From NCBI GenBank assembly GCA_029582155.1, contig CM055907.1:28846432-28910431 (forward strand): DNA of 64,000 nt, in the 5' to 3' direction. The position numbers and the translations under genes are program-made. This document shows, in pieces, positions 1-12,299 of this stretch (its first letter is position 1; each line of letters opens with the position of its first letter). This DNA is from Panopea generosa (taxonomy: Eukaryota > Mollusca > Bivalvia > Adapedonta > Hiatellidae). The notes beneath the pieces are model-generated. The model made no database searches and was not told the origin of the DNA. It saw only the letters and a list, made by a program, of their open reading frames with translations.

Positions 1-1
1 G

Positions 2-82
2 AACAAGTTCAGCAAGAATGCAATCATTCGTGAATACCCTGAGAACACAAGCCCAATGGATCCGGATGAAACAGAGTATTGA
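2..82 (+). CDS. C-terminal end of an unidentified protein (last exon, partial)
   Basis: Reading from base 2 gives 26 codons ending in TGA at 80-82, with the ending MDPDETEY. The composition (charged, with Asn and Pro) looks like a normal protein tail rather than random AT-rich sequence. No domain is visible and I do not recognise the family. The exon start lies before the window, so the reading frame is supported only by the open stretch and by the change to AT-rich sequence after the stop. The other two frames close early. It could be chance, given how short it is. Confidence 0.4.
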   Translation, partial: NKFSKNAIIREYPENTSPMDPDETEY

Positions 83-1103
83 CAATTACTGGCATGTCAG
101 GGAGGTGATGATGAGCTCTGATGAAGCTCCCTAAATAACAACTATCTGTATCCATGGCAACAGAATCTGTAGATTATCAGTTTTGTTTTTTTTGCTTAAT
201 TTCATGACAAATAAGTTTGATATTTACTCCAAAAACAAAGGTTCAAGTATGGAAAAGGGTACAGGACGTAAGTGCCATATTTGGAGAGAATATGGTTAAA
301 GAAACTGGTTTATTTTCAACTCTGATAAAACAAATGTATCTCTATTACTAGTATGTAATCAACATGACAGTGTGTGTGAGGAAACTGTGTTTCTGTTAGA
401 GAATCTCTACTTTATGTTAGATCAAGTAAGGTTGTTATCAAAGAGAAGTGTGTAAATGGTGCATGTGGCTGACCACAGTAGAGCAGTTTGTTTTCAGTTA
501 TTCTGTGAATTCTGTGTTATATGCTGATTCAGATAGACTGAAATAACTCACTGATAACTGTCTCAAATGACAGCTAGAATGTTTGCCAGTAACTTCCATG
601 ATGTTTTAATTGATAGAATGGTTACCATTGGCTTATTATTACCATTCATGACATGAGGCAACCAAAAGTGTCAGAACCAAATCACAAATTTTCTTCAAAG
701 ATAACTGTCAACAGACCTTCAAAACTTGAAAGGCAAGGCACAGTAAAAGTGTTGAGTCTTAATTTCTTTTGAATGTGCTAAATAATTTTTATCTGCTAAT
801 CTACATAATGCATCAACCATTGCAGAGTTTGTCCTTTGACTGTGTTAAAGAAATACAGCAGACTGGTTGATGACAGAAACAAAACAGAATCTATATTTAC
901 TCAGCTTGCATATAAGTACACATTTACAAATGATACTTATATTGTGCGGCAACAAGTAACAAGAAAATATTTGTCTACGTATCGTACATGTATCATACAT
1001 GTATCCACGTCTATCTTGAGTGACAAATTAAAGCAATAATAGTTGGCAGATGTTTGTTTCAATACTTTTTAAAATAAAATTTGAATGACAATATATCAAT
1101 AAA
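83..1103 (+). other. Probable 3' UTR of the upstream gene
   Basis: There is no repeat and no convincing reading frame from the stop codon at 80-82 up to two AATAAA polyadenylation signals at 1073-1078 and 1098-1103. The sequence is about 65 percent AT and not internally repetitive, unlike most of the window. A 67-codon open frame at 836-1039 has no recognisable features and is probably chance. The UTR call depends on the exon call at 2-82. Confidence 0.35.
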
Positions 1104-1333
1104 TCAAGTTACATTAATTTTGTATAATTATATATAATTTCCATGCAAGTATACATATAATTTCAGTATAAGTATATATATATGTGCTTCAATTAAAAAC
1201 TATGGTTGTAGCAAAGTAATATTTTATAAAAAAAAATCTAATTTTGATATACATGTACTAATTGCTCAGGAATTTTTCTCAAAATAGATCTAACGACAAA
1301 TTTGACATGGTTAAGTAAAATGTTATGTATGTG

Positions 1334-2002
1334 TATATCGTATATTCCCTAATTAACGCCCCCGGGGGCGTTACATTTTACAAGGTGGGGTCGTTTATAA
1401 AAGATAAAAAAAGCAAAATTAACAACAGTTAAAAATACAATAAAACCAATAAAACCATGGAAAAAAACCTTAATTCCAGTTTAAATCCCTGAAAAAGTGG
1501 TTCAGAATTATTTTAGAGTGAATGAAATAATCGACATAGGATGAAAAAAGGTTGAAAATCTGTATGAAATTACTAGTCTGCGTACTGGAATATCCGAATT
1601 TATGGTCAGTGTACTCTTCATTTTAAATCACTTGGACGCTTGCTCTTATCAACGTGGAACAATGAGCTCTCAGCGTACACAGACTAACCTTATTTTCTGA
1701 CGTTTTGTAATGTTTTAATCGGCAGACGGTATTTTTACTAGTATTAAACAACAAATATGAAGTATTTGTTCAACCAAAAGTGGTTAAGTGGTCACCCAAG
1801 ATATAAACAATGGGTTTAAGAGTTCAAAGGTAATAAACACTTCACTAATTGTTGTCTGTGTAACAAAATAATCGATCAGGGAAAGGTGGGGGAATACGCA
1901 CTCAAATCGCATATACGTTTTATTTTTTAATTTTCCAGAAAAAATAGGTGGGGGGGCGGGGGGTATTAGAGTGGGGGCGTTTATAAGGGAATATACGGTA
2001 TA
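1334..2002. mobile_element. Non-autonomous DNA transposon with 30-bp terminal inverted repeats
   Basis: The left end (1334-1363, TATATCGTATATTCCCTAAT and onward) and the reverse complement of the right end (1973-2002, TATACCGTATATTCCCTTAT and onward) match over about 30 bases with three or four differences. Both run into a C-rich or G-rich stretch. TA dinucleotides at the ends suggest a TA target, as in Tc1/mariner-type elements. The 670-bp interior has no transposase-like reading frame, so it would need a transposase from elsewhere. Confidence 0.7.
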
Positions 2003-2259
2003 TTATTTTTGTATGAGTTGCAAACACAGAGTTAAATATGTGCAAACAGTTATGTATGATGAAAGTTGTATCTTCCGCTCATAGCAAGTATCAAGTGAAG
2101 TCATATGCTTGCCATAGTAATGAATAAGGTGAAGGTGGAACTGAATGACTTTTGCAAAGTGGCTTAGGAAAACAGTTACAGCAATACTGAGTGCTTATTT
2201 ACATACATTATTTATGTCAGTGTTTTAATTACCATGTTCTGTAAATGGTTACGGTGTCA

Positions 2260-3815
2260 TATTATATTTTCACCCGCCTAAAAAGTTTCATTCCGCCTGA
2301 AAATATTATAGAATTTTGCTATAATATTCCCCCCCCCCCCCCCCCCCCAAATTTTATTTTTTTCAAAATTGATCACCACTACTTACTAAGATAAAAAAGC
2401 ATTAAACTTCAATTTCAATGTTGATATACATTTCGAAGAAAAGAGAGGCGGGTGAAAATATTATAGAATTTTGCTATAATATTATAACCCCACCTCCCCA
2501 GCCCCCTCTTAAACTGTCTTAAAAAAACACTTTGTAATCATAATATGACCAAATGCATTTTGTAATAGAGGGGCGGGTGAAAATATAGCCATTATATTTT
2601 CACCCCACCCCCACACCCCAATTTTCATATTTTAAAAATTATAATTTGATTCTCTTCACTTTAATGACAAACTGTAGTGGAACAAACAAAAGCAATCTAA
2701 TTGAGATAGTAACCAAATGTATTTTGTAAGAATAGAGGGGCGGGTGAAAATATTATAGCCATTATATTTTCACCCGCCCCCACAATTTTCATATTTTAAA
2801 AATTATAATTTGATTCATTATTTTAAATGATAGCTTTATTATCTTCACTTTAATGACAAACTATACTGGAACAAACAAAAGCAAGCTAATTGAGACAGTT
2901 ACATGTACCAAATGTTTGCTTCATCATAAATGCAAGTTTTATGCTTTCTTTATCATAATAAGTAGTTGTGTTCATTTTTTTATATAAAAAAATATAATGG
3001 GGGTGGGAGGATGAAAATATAATGGCCATACTATAATCACCTGGGTGAAAATATAATAACTATAATATTTTCACCCCTCCCCCCCACCCCGCCTCTGTTG
3101 TTTTTTTCTTTTAAGTTTGCTTCATCATAAATGAAAGTTTTATGCTTTCTTTATTATAATAAGTATTTGTGTTCATTTTATAATTGGTGGGGGGGGGGGG
3201 GGGGGGGGGGGGAAATATAATGGCCATAATATTTTCACCCACCCCTATCCCCTGTTATTTTTTTCTTTTAAGTTTGTTTCATCATAAGTACAACTGTAAT
3301 GCTTTTTTTGTCATTATAAGAAGTGTTCATTTTTTAACAATATATAAGAGGGTAGTTTGTGAAAATATAATGGCTATAATATTTTCACCCCCCTCTGTAA
3401 TTTTTTTTCTTTTAAGTTTGTTTCATAATAAGTACAATTGTAATGCTTTCTTTTTCATAAAAAGAAGTGTTCACCGGGATGAAAATATAATAGCTAAAAT
3501 ATCTTCACTCCCCTCTGTTGTTTTTTTCTTTTAAGTTTGCTTCATCATTAATGCAAGTTTTATGCTTTCTTTATCATAATAAATAGTTGTGTTCATTTTT
3601 TTTAAAAATGTAAAAAATATAATTGGTGGTGGTGGGGGATATAATGGCTATAATAGTTTCACCCACCCCAATCCCATGTTATTTTTTTCTTTTAAGATTG
3701 TTTCATCATAAGACCAACTGTAATGCTTTCTTTATCATTATAAGTGTTCATTTTAAAAAATATATATATGGGGGTGGTGGGTGAAGACATACTGGCTATA
3801 ATATTTTCACCCAAC
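2260..3815. repeat. Array of about ten palindromes flanked by G and C runs
   Basis: About ten near-palindromes recur at roughly 2270, 2450, 2575, 2740, 3005-3080, 3186, 3352, 3475, 3625 and 3770. Each has the plan G-run, TGAAAATATAATGGC, short centre, ATAATATTTTCA, C-run. From about 2900 onward they are separated by a shared spacer of about 80 bases containing TTTAAGTTTGCTTCATCATA, so part of the region is a tandem array of 120-170-bp units. Homopolymer runs reach about 18 C at 2331-2348 and about 24 G at 3188-3212. No protein is indicated; the glycine-rich open frame at 3184 is a product of the G run. Confidence 0.8.
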
Positions 3816-3889
3816 CCTCTTTCCTCATCAGATAAAATATTTCAATAAAGCAAATATATTTTTTGTATGATAAAGCATATAAGTCATAC

Positions 3890-3909
3890 ACCCCCCCCCC
3901 CCCCCCCCC
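3890..3909. repeat. Poly-C tract
   Basis: This is a run of about 19 consecutive C just before the 22-bp satellite. Its length in the assembly may be unreliable. Confidence 0.8.
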
Positions 3910-4017
3910 TTGTTTTTCAGTCTGTATATTGATTTGTTCTTGTACATCGAGAGTGGGCCTGGAATCTTCCTTCCAGTTGGCATCATATGGCCCTTCTTCT
4001 CATATCATTCAGTCTGT

Positions 4018-6735
4018 TTAGTAGAGAGTTACAATCCATCATGTAGAGCGTTACAGGCCTTCATGTAGAACGTTACAGGCCATCATGTAGAGCATTACAG
4101 GCCATCATGTAGAGCATTACAGGTCATCATGTAGAGCATTACAGGCCTTCATGTAGAGCATTACAGGCCTTAAGTAGAGCGTTACAGGCCTTCATGTAGA
4201 GCGTTACAGGCCATCATGTAGAGCGTTACAGGCCATCATAAAAAGCGTTACAGGCCATCATGTAGAGTGTTACAGACCATCTTGTAGAACGTTACATGCC
4301 TTCATGTAGAGCATTACAGGCCATCATGTAGAGTGTTACAGGCCATCATGTAGAGCATTACAGGCCTTCATGTAGAGCATTACAGGCCATCATGTAGAGC
4401 ATTACAGGCCTTCATGTAGAGCATTACAGGCCATCATGTAGAGCGTTACAGGCCTTCATGTAGAGCATTACAGGTCATCATGTAGAGCATTACAGGCCAT
4501 CATGTAGAGAGTTACAACCCATCATGTAGAGCGTTACAGGCCTTCATGTAGAGTGTTACAGGCCATCATATAGGGCATTACAGGCCATCATATAGGGCAT
4601 TACAGGCCATCAAGTAGAGCATTACAGGCCTTTAGTAGAGCGATACAGGCCATCATGTAGAGCATTACAGGCCTTTAGTAGAGCGTTACAGGCCATCATG
4701 TAGAGCGTTACAGGCCTTCATGTAGAGCATTACAGGTCATCATGTAGAGCATTACAGGCCATCATGTAGAGCGTAACAGGCCATCATGTAGAGCGTTACA
4801 GGCCTTTAGTAGAGCATTACAGGCCATCATGTAGAGCATTACAGGCCATCATGTAGAGCATTACAGGCCTTCATGTAGAGCGTTTCAGGCCATCATGTAG
4901 AGCGTTACAGGCCTTCATGTAGAGCATTACAGGCCATCATGTAGAGCATTACAGGCCATCATGTAGAGCATTACAGGCCTTCATGTAGAGTGTTACAGGC
5001 CATCATGTAGAGCGATACAGGCTTTCATGTAGAGCGTTACAGGCCATCATGTAGAGCATTACAGGTCATCATGTAGAGCATTACAGGCCATCATGTAGAG
5101 CATAACAGGCCATCATGTAGAGCGTTACAGGCCTTTAGTAGAGCATTACAGGCCATCATGTAGAGCATTACAGGCCATCATGTAGAGCATTACAGGCCTT
5201 CATGTAGAGCGTTTCAGGCCATCATGTAGAGCGTTACAGGCCTTCATGTAGAGCATTACAGGCCATCATGTAGAGCATTACAGGCCATCATGTAGAGCAT
5301 TACAGGCCTTCATGTAGAGTGTTACAGGCCATCATGTAGAGCGATACAGGCTTTCATGTAGAGCGTTACAGGCCATCATGTAGAGCATTACAGGTCATCA
5401 TGTAGAGCGTTACAGGCCATCATGTAGAGCATTACAGGCCATCATGTATAGCGTTACAGGCCATCATGTAGAGTGTTACAGGCCATCATGTAGAGCGTTA
5501 CAGGCCTTTAGTAGAGCATTACAGGCCATCATGTAGAGCATTACAGGCCATCATGTAGATCTTTACAGACCATCATGTAGAGCTTTACAGACCATCATGT
5601 AAAGCATTAAAGGCCATCATGTAAAGCATTACAGGCCATTATGTAAAGCATTACAGGCCATCATGTAAAGTGTTACAGGCCATCATGTAAAGCATTACAG
5701 GCCTTTAGTAGAGCATTACAGGCCATCATGTAGAGCGTTACAGGCCATCATGTAGAGCATTACAGGCCATCATGTAGAGCATTAAAGGCCATGTAGAGCG
5801 TTACAGGCCATCATGTAAAGCATTACAGGCAATCATGTAGAGCGTTACAAGCCATCATGTAGAGCATTACAGGCCATCATGTAAAGCATTACAGGCCATC
5901 ATTTAGAGCGTTACAGGCCATCATGTAAAGCGTTACAGGCCATCATGTAGAGCGTTATAGGCCATCATGTAAAGCGTTACAGGCCTTTAGTAGAGTGTTA
6001 CAGGCCATCATATAGGGCATTACAGGCCATCATATAGGGCGTTACAGGTCATCAAGTAGAGCATTACAGGCCTTTAGTAGAGCAATACAGGCCATCATGT
6101 AGAGCATTACAGGCCTTTAGTAGAGCGTTACAGGCCATCATGTAGAGCGTTACAGGCCTTCATGTAGAGCATTACAGGCCATCATGTGAAGCTTTACAGG
6201 TCATCATGCAGAGCATTACAGGCCTTTAGTAGAGCGTTACAGGCCATCATGTGATGTGTTACAGGCCATCATGTAGAGCATTACAGGCCATCATGTAGAG
6301 CGTAACAGGCCATCATGTAGCGCATTACAGGCCATCATGTAGAGCATTACAGGCCATCATGTAGAGCGTTACAGGCCTTCATGTAGAGCATTACAGGCCA
6401 TCATGTAGAGCATTACAGGCCATCATGTAGAGCATTACAGGCCATCATGTAGAGCATTACAGGCCATCATGTAGAGCGTTACAGGCCTTTAGTAGAGCGT
6501 TACAGGCCGTCATGTTAAGCATTACAGGCCATCATGTAGAGTGTTAGAGGCCATCATGTAGAGCATTACAGGCCATTATGTAGAGCGTTACAGGCCTTTA
6601 GTAGAGCGTTACAGGCCGTCATGTAAAGCATTACAGGCCATCATGTAGAGTGTTAAAGGCCATCATGTAGAGCATTACAGGCCATCATGTAGAGCGTTAC
6701 AGGCCTTCATGTAGAGCGTTACAGGCCTTCATGTG
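4018..6735. repeat. 22-bp satellite, about 120 copies, with higher-order structure
   Basis: The monomer is read as GTAGAGCATTACAGGCC plus ATCAT, 22 bases, with variants GCATT/GCGTT, CCATCAT/CCTTCAT and a 21-base form CCTTTA. A block carrying the rare variants GCGTTTCAGG (4880 and 5209) and GCGATACAGGCTTT (5011 and 5340) recurs at exactly 329 bp, about 15 monomers. A second block with ATATAGGGC recurs about 1,442 bp apart (4571 and 6013). Stop codons occur in each monomer, so it is not coding. Confidence 0.95.
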
Positions 6736-7664
6736 CCTCTTTTAGTGTAATGCTAACTAACTCTTTCAATGGAATAAACAACTGTTCAGGAAAATCTGGA
6801 CAGTAATTGAAGTATCTGAAATATACAGGATTGTACTATAGAATCAAAGTTGTAAGAATGAAGTATATTATTATATAAATGTTGCTAACATATCATTGTG
6901 TAATAAGTTGGTGATCTGGGGGATAAGGTTTCATCATGCTATGGTATTTTGGGTTTGGTTGCCTTACGTAAATATTTCATAATGATGTTTTTTGCCGCTG
7001 TTCATTCAGAGTTAAAACAAGTTGTTTTTCTATTGACATATCTGTTTTTTCTATTGACAGATCATTTTGTTTTAAAGGAACACAGCCATTTTGATCAATT
7101 TTCATTATAGTAGTAATTTTTTAAAATATATATCTACCAGATGCAAACATGAACTTTGAATTTCATACATAAATTCTTGATGGTTTAAAAAATAAATAAC
7201 TTTATAACAATGCTCATTTACGTGTGTAGTGCAATAATTACTTTCCCTGGGTCACACCCACCCCAAGTTTTCCTTTTACTTGAGTTTCCCAAACTTTTTC
7301 TTGTTTTTTCCCCCAACTTTAAATTCCTGAGGTTATTGTCATCGATGATACTTTACATGTTGTTAGTGTTTCATATTTTGATATAAGTTTTAACCTAAAT
7401 CAATTTGCATATGAAATTAGCTGGATTTTTTTTCTCTCATTGACTAAAAGAATCCCACAAAACTTTGATATAACTAAAAAACACATGACTAGATAAAGCA
7501 GGTAACCATGTACTGTGATTTAATGTTTATGCATAGTAAATTAGTGATTACTGTAATATCTGTGTTAAAGCCCCCTCCTTAATAAAGACATGCCCCTCCC
7601 CATGATATTTTAAAACAAAAGCAAAATTAAAACTTACAAACATCTGTTCCAAGTCTTTTTAATC
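6736..7664. other. No gene seen
   Basis: The sequence is AT-rich, without long open frames, clear repeats or motifs that I can support. Confidence 0.5.
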
Positions 7665-7760
7665 CATTAGAAACAATACATTTCATGTGACGATTGTTGA
7701 CATTAGAAACAATACATTTCATGTGACGATTGTTGACATTAAAAACAATACATTTCATGG
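7665..7760. repeat. 36-bp direct repeat, 2.6 copies
   Basis: A 36-base unit containing GAAACAATACATTTCATG followed by TGACGATTGTTGACATTA occurs twice in full and once in part. Copies are nearly identical. Confidence 0.85.
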
Positions 7761-8289
7761 GTTATAGTATCATTTTTATTGAATATAATGTTTCAGAAAT
7801 ATATATTTTTTATTTGATATGATTTTTCAGAAAAGTATGTTTTTGAAAATGCAAAAAAAATATTTTGGAAAAATAATTTATACAGACTTTATAATTTTGT
7901 CATACATTCAAGTTAATATTGTTCTGTGTAACTTGCTTACATTAATTCTTTATGATCAGCTTTCATGTTATGGCATGTGTTGTTTTTCTACTGGTTATAC
8001 TGGTATATAATCTATATTTGACTTAAATGCCTGCCTCGTTATTTTGTAAAACTTTTATTTATATAGAAATCTTACTTATATATACACAACGTGTCATATT
8101 TGTTCAGTAAAATAAACACAACTTTCAGAGTCGTTGTTTATATCAATATACCCTTGCAAACAAGACATAAGTGGCTGTGTCCCATCCCGAACCAAATCAA
8201 TAGGCACTTGAAGGTTTCTCCTAGATTAACACAGAAGCATTATTGTATAAATAACTTCTTCTCTGAAACTACCTGACAAATATTCACAA

Positions 8290-8950
8290 AATTTGTTGTT
8301 AAGCATTCTTACATGAAGGTCTCTCAAATTTGTTCAAGTCATGACCCTGGGGTCAAATTTGGCCCCTTCTTGAAGGACTTATCAGTTTGTTTTTCGAAAT
8401 TTGAAAATCTTATCAGATAGTTTGAGACCTGAAGTTTAAGTATTTTGCATGTACCCAATCATTTTCTCAGATTTATTCAAGCCGTGACCACGGGGTCAAA
8501 ATTGGCACCACCCTGGGGAATTATTAGTTAAAAAAAAGAAATTTTTAGGTTACCTAAAATTGTGAATTGCATGATCCCCACCCCCTGGGTCCTTGGGCTT
8601 AAACAGTCAAATTTAAGGTAAACTTTGAAAATCGTCTTACTATAGGAAGCACTGGGAAACAGATGGTAAGCATTTATATAGGTCCTTTATACAAATTGTG
8701 AATTGCATGTCCTTGGGGTAATGGTTTGGCCTTTGGGTCGGGGCCAACTTTACTAAATCTATATAAGAGAAAATGGCAAAAAAATGTCATTTCTGATGAC
8801 TGAATAGACTCATTTGAATAGTATGATTTGTTGTTGCTGACATGGCGATTAATGCTTATGTTTTATTGACAAAAGATAAAAAAAGATTCATACAGCTTTA
8901 TGTCATCAAGGATAATCAGGTGACCATTAAGACCCATGGGTCTCTTGTAA
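8290..8950. mobile_element. Degraded bivalve-type dispersed repeat
   Basis: Loose internal repeats of the form TTTGTTCAAGTCATGACC followed by CTGGGGTCAAATTTGG occur near 8328 and 8468, with a weaker copy near 8705. The right end CAGGTGACCATTAAGACC, CATGGGTCTCTTGT (8918-8948) resembles the CCCATGGG-containing terminus I know from short DNA repeats in bivalve genomes. Family assignment is from memory of such repeats; no transposase is present. An open frame that crosses into it at 8842 is not a gene. Confidence 0.5.
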
Positions 8951-9059
8951 TTCAAACATCTCACGAACTGACAAACAAAATGTGTTCATATGAAGTATGT
9001 TCAAATGAAGGGGTCAATTTGGGCCCAGGTTTATCCCATCTATCTAAATCTAAAATTGG

Positions 9060-9462
9060 TCACCCATGGATTCTATCTATCTCGTTTTTCGCAGATAACT
9101 GTGTTTTATAAAGAAACATCTACATCCAGGATATTGAGAGATCCTTCAAGATGATCTCGACAAACCTTCCACTGGGGAAAAAAACTGGCTAATGGAATTT
9201 AATGTAGGAAAATGTCACCACACAATGTGAGTCACTAGACATCAATCTTACACAATTATTAGAGGAGATATACACTTGATGGTGAAGTGTTAGAGAGTGT
9301 AACATCTGCACTGTATCCAGGGGCAACTTTAACTTCAGGGGATCATTTAAATAACATTACTAGTAAACAACCCCATAGAAAATAAATTGAAAAACTTTAT
9401 GGGTCATCCTGTGGAAATATGTCTCTAAATTAATCAATATTTTAGCTAAGTAGATACCTGTG

Positions 9463-9518
<56 letters not shown>

Positions 9519-9850
9519 CAAATAAATAAAAAGTAAGGCAACAAAATCTCTAGGTTCCATTCGTCCTAGCTTGGTTCTAGCGCCAAGACAAAGTGGTTGC
9601 CTATAACACCCAGGTCAGACCCCAGTTGCAATACGCGTCACCAATAACGGATCCCCTACCACCAGTCATATATTAACACAACTGAAAAGGTTCAGAGAAC
9701 TGCTGCCAGATGGACATATAGACGCTGGCGTAACCGAAGTCGTGTCGGAAAAATGCTTGAAGAACTCCAATAGTCATCTTTAGAATCCTGTTGAACCAAA
9801 GCTATCTCAACCTCTCTTTATAAAATACACTCAGGTCAATTCTGCATAAA
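9060..9850 (+). pseudogene. Relic of a non-LTR retrotransposon reverse transcriptase (C-terminal half)
   Basis: Broken frames read in order like the second half of a Jockey/CR1-group reverse transcriptase. First comes SFFADNCVL, a mutated form of the FADDxxLY catalytic box with the second Asp changed to Asn. Then come LDKP and WLMEFNVGKC (about 9190) and LNNITSK (about 9350), and after an interruption VRPQLQYASPI and VQRTAARWTYRRW (about 9620-9740). The frame changes several times and stops are frequent. About 150 bp including an AC/AT microsatellite separates ITSK from the expected continuation at about 9517. It is long dead. Confidence 0.75.
9462..9516. repeat. (AC)n(AT)n microsatellite
   Basis: About 9 AC repeats pass directly into about 18 AT repeats. 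It sits inside the reverse-transcriptase relic. Confidence 0.95.
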
Positions 9851-9895
9851 CAAGGAAAATATCCCCTGCCCAATATTCTGGGCACCATCCACCAA

Positions 9896-10860
9896 TCATG
9901 CAATGTTTCGATTTTTTATGCCCAGGACACTCCCGATGGTGGATTGGTAATGGTGATCAATTACTGCCCATAAGCTCTCCTGTTTCTCTTGCTCCACAAC
10001 CAAAATGTATGCCTTCTCTGCTGCCTTCCGGAGCTTCTGAACTGCAGCTGTCTTATCCCTGCCGGCTATTCCTAGGGTATTAAACATCGCCCATATTGAC
10101 TGTACAGGGAAGCCGCAACAACCAACCGAGACTGGGTCCCATGCCTGCCATTCGCGCTCCTTCAGTACTTTCGTATCTTTGTATGTTTGTCTTTATGATT
10201 TTATTTCATGGACTGGCATCTTTCTCCCCAGCGAACTGTCATCATCAGCCTCTTTTCCTTCATGTGCAGACCACTGTGCTGTCTTGAGGTTCATTCCCAT
10301 CACAAACAATATACTCGAGGGTTTCTGCAACCTGTGACAATGCCTTTTTCGAGTCGTTGCCATCGTGTTGCAATGGCTCCTGTTGTAACCCTGAGGTGAA
10401 TACCACTGTAGTAGCTTATAACCAATTTATTCACTTGTTCTAGGACATGGGAGTAATGAAGTGCTGTTTCGATCAGTTGATTGGGAATTGATCCATAAGC
10501 ATTGGTAAACTCCAAACAAACAGGCGTTAACTCGCTGTCCGAGGCATGTAGTCATTCTGTCATGTATTTGGTTAGTCTTCCAGATATGTCAGAGAAAAAA
10601 ACTCCGATGGTTAGGTGCAAAATACCTTCTGAAGTCTTCCAGCAGGATGGTACCTTGCTCTTCCATCAGACGACTCTCATCGGGCCCAGTAATCGGATAA
10701 TCGGCGTAGAAGCTTTGGACACTTCTAGACTGTGTACGGTATTTTGCTTGACCCAGGAGAAGAACTTGTGTGAGACTGCATAGAGATCCTGACGCATATA
10801 GCTCCCCGAGAAGCTCTATGCGTTGCGTCCTGACGAATAGAACTCCCGCGGAGCCCAATA
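9896..10860 (-). pseudogene. Relic of a second, unrelated reverse transcriptase-like element
   Basis: On the minus strand, broken frames resemble a reverse-transcriptase family common in invertebrates. Near 10515-10400 the reading is TNAYGSIPNQLIETAL, and then WQRLEKGIVTGC near 10350. After a frame shift FVMGMNL follows near 10270, then LGIAGRDKTAAVQKLRKAAEKA near 10070-10000, which fits the later part of that family. The stretch 10858-10589 (LLLGQAKYRTQSRSVQSFYA) may be its upstream part. There are many frame changes and stops. The exact clade is not certain. Confidence 0.6.
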
Positions 10861-10990
10861 CGTTAAGCTTCGGCGTATAGAGTTCCCGAGAGCTCTACGC
10901 GTCAAATATACACATCGACTTTAAGACGGGTCTGACATTTTGACGCATAGAGCTCCCGAAATAAAAGTGATAGTCATACTGACTATCACG
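10790..10990. repeat. Cluster of imperfect hairpins around GAGCTC
   Basis: Three imperfect palindromes and one half-copy of the form GACGCATAGAGCTCCCGA, GAGCTCTACGCGTC occur at about 10792, 10828, 10866 and 10938. They are followed by a perfect 10-bp stem (GTGATAGTCA at 10967-10976 with its complement at 10980-10989). They may belong to the end of the minus-strand retroelement relic or to a separate element. Confidence 0.5.
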
Positions 10991-11800
10991 TTATTTGCTA
11001 GACCCTAAGCGCCAACATTATTATAATTATGCAGTGTCTGTCGATCAGCACTGTTGTTTAAATCTACACTACGACCCCGCATTACGACCATCTTTATCTT
11101 TAATGATCATTTTGTTTAATAATAATATGGCCATCCCTATATTCGGTATTAGTACCGCTTTTATGACGACGGATTTGTGTATTTTCTTTTAATTTAACTC
11201 CGGAAATTGAAACACCAGTTGATCCCGTCATTCTTTGTCTCTTCTCTTTTTTTTCAGGTGACGATTATCAACAAATCATTGGACGTTTATAAAGTGTGTA
11301 CAAGGGTGTCTTTGTTGATTAGGTGTTAATTATTATTCAGCATCTCAGTTACACCAGTGTCATTTTGTTTGTCCCATGTAAGAAATAGATGATTAAATAT
11401 GTTTTATGTGTGCAATGTATTAGTGAAAAAATAATTCATTTATTTTTTATAAATTAACATCATTCAATTATACATTATAGTTGCATTGTTTAATCATTGA
11501 AGAGGTGTTGTTTTGAATTTCATCCTTCATAAAGTAACATTTTATATTGTATATTTCAAGACTTTAGTTATTGTTAATGGTGAAAATGATGATGAATATA
11601 ATGGTGATGATTGTGATATTGATGATTATGATGATGATGATGATTATGAAGGTGAAGACAATGTTAAAGATGAAGATAATGAAATCGACAGCTTTGATGA
11701 TTGTTATCGTTGTTGTGGAAGAAGTGGTAGATGCACTAGTTCCCTAAATAGAATTAATCAATATTAAAGCCGGTTTGCTGTGCTGCGCTGTATTATATTA
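10991..11800. other. No gene seen; contains a GAT-rich low-complexity stretch
   Basis: Bases 11585-11660 are GAT/GATGAA-rich and create an acidic open frame (11513-11767). I treat that as simple-sequence expansion rather than a gene because its flanks look like ordinary intergenic sequence. Nothing else is recognisable. Confidence 0.45.
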
Positions 11801-11960
11801 AGTTTTCATCAGGTGAGGAAAAACATAAGGCCAGTTTAATGTTCGCGAAGCCTGAAGAGCAAACTGGTTCTTTTAGCTCCGCCCAGCTGCAAATGTTTTT
11901 CATTGGGTAATCTATATGGTTCATTTTGGCCGCTTGCAGTAAACATGCGAACATTGGTAT
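11801..11960. mobile_element. Dispersed repeat, copy A (short form)
   Basis: It matches 46015-46370 in order. Shared blocks include GTTTTCATCAGGTGA / GTTTTCATCGGGTGA, AAAAACATAAGGCC, GTTTAATGTTCG, CCGCCCAGCTGCAA, GTTTTTCATTGGG and ACATTGG. This copy lacks about 170 bp present in the middle of copy B. There is no coding capacity. Confidence 0.75.
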
Positions 11961-12299
11961 ATGGTAGAGATATATAACACCTCACGTTGCACCAGATCTG
12001 TTTTACAACAACTAAATCTATCTACAAATTACAATATATGAAACTTGATATATATATATGAAATATTGTCGCTCATATCGGCTATATCTTATCTAAAGGA
12101 CGTAAAATAATATGACAATGAAGCGGTTTTCTTGTCTCCCTGTTCAAACACGTGTTTACAACCGTGTTAGCGTGCAAACTGCTGTAGCTTGCGGCGTTGT
12201 AGCCGTATATATGCAACATAAATGTAAGTTAATGTAACATTTTAAATCTCGCCAGCACACCATTTTCCAAGTAGAATTTAACCAGTTCCCCACCCCTAT

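Noticed and set aside
3184-3534. Glycine-rich 116-residue open frame
   Set aside because: The glycines come from the poly-G run and the rest crosses the palindrome array.
11513-11767. Acidic 84-residue protein
   Set aside because: The acidic part is a GAT repeat; the flanking residues show no protein-like pattern.
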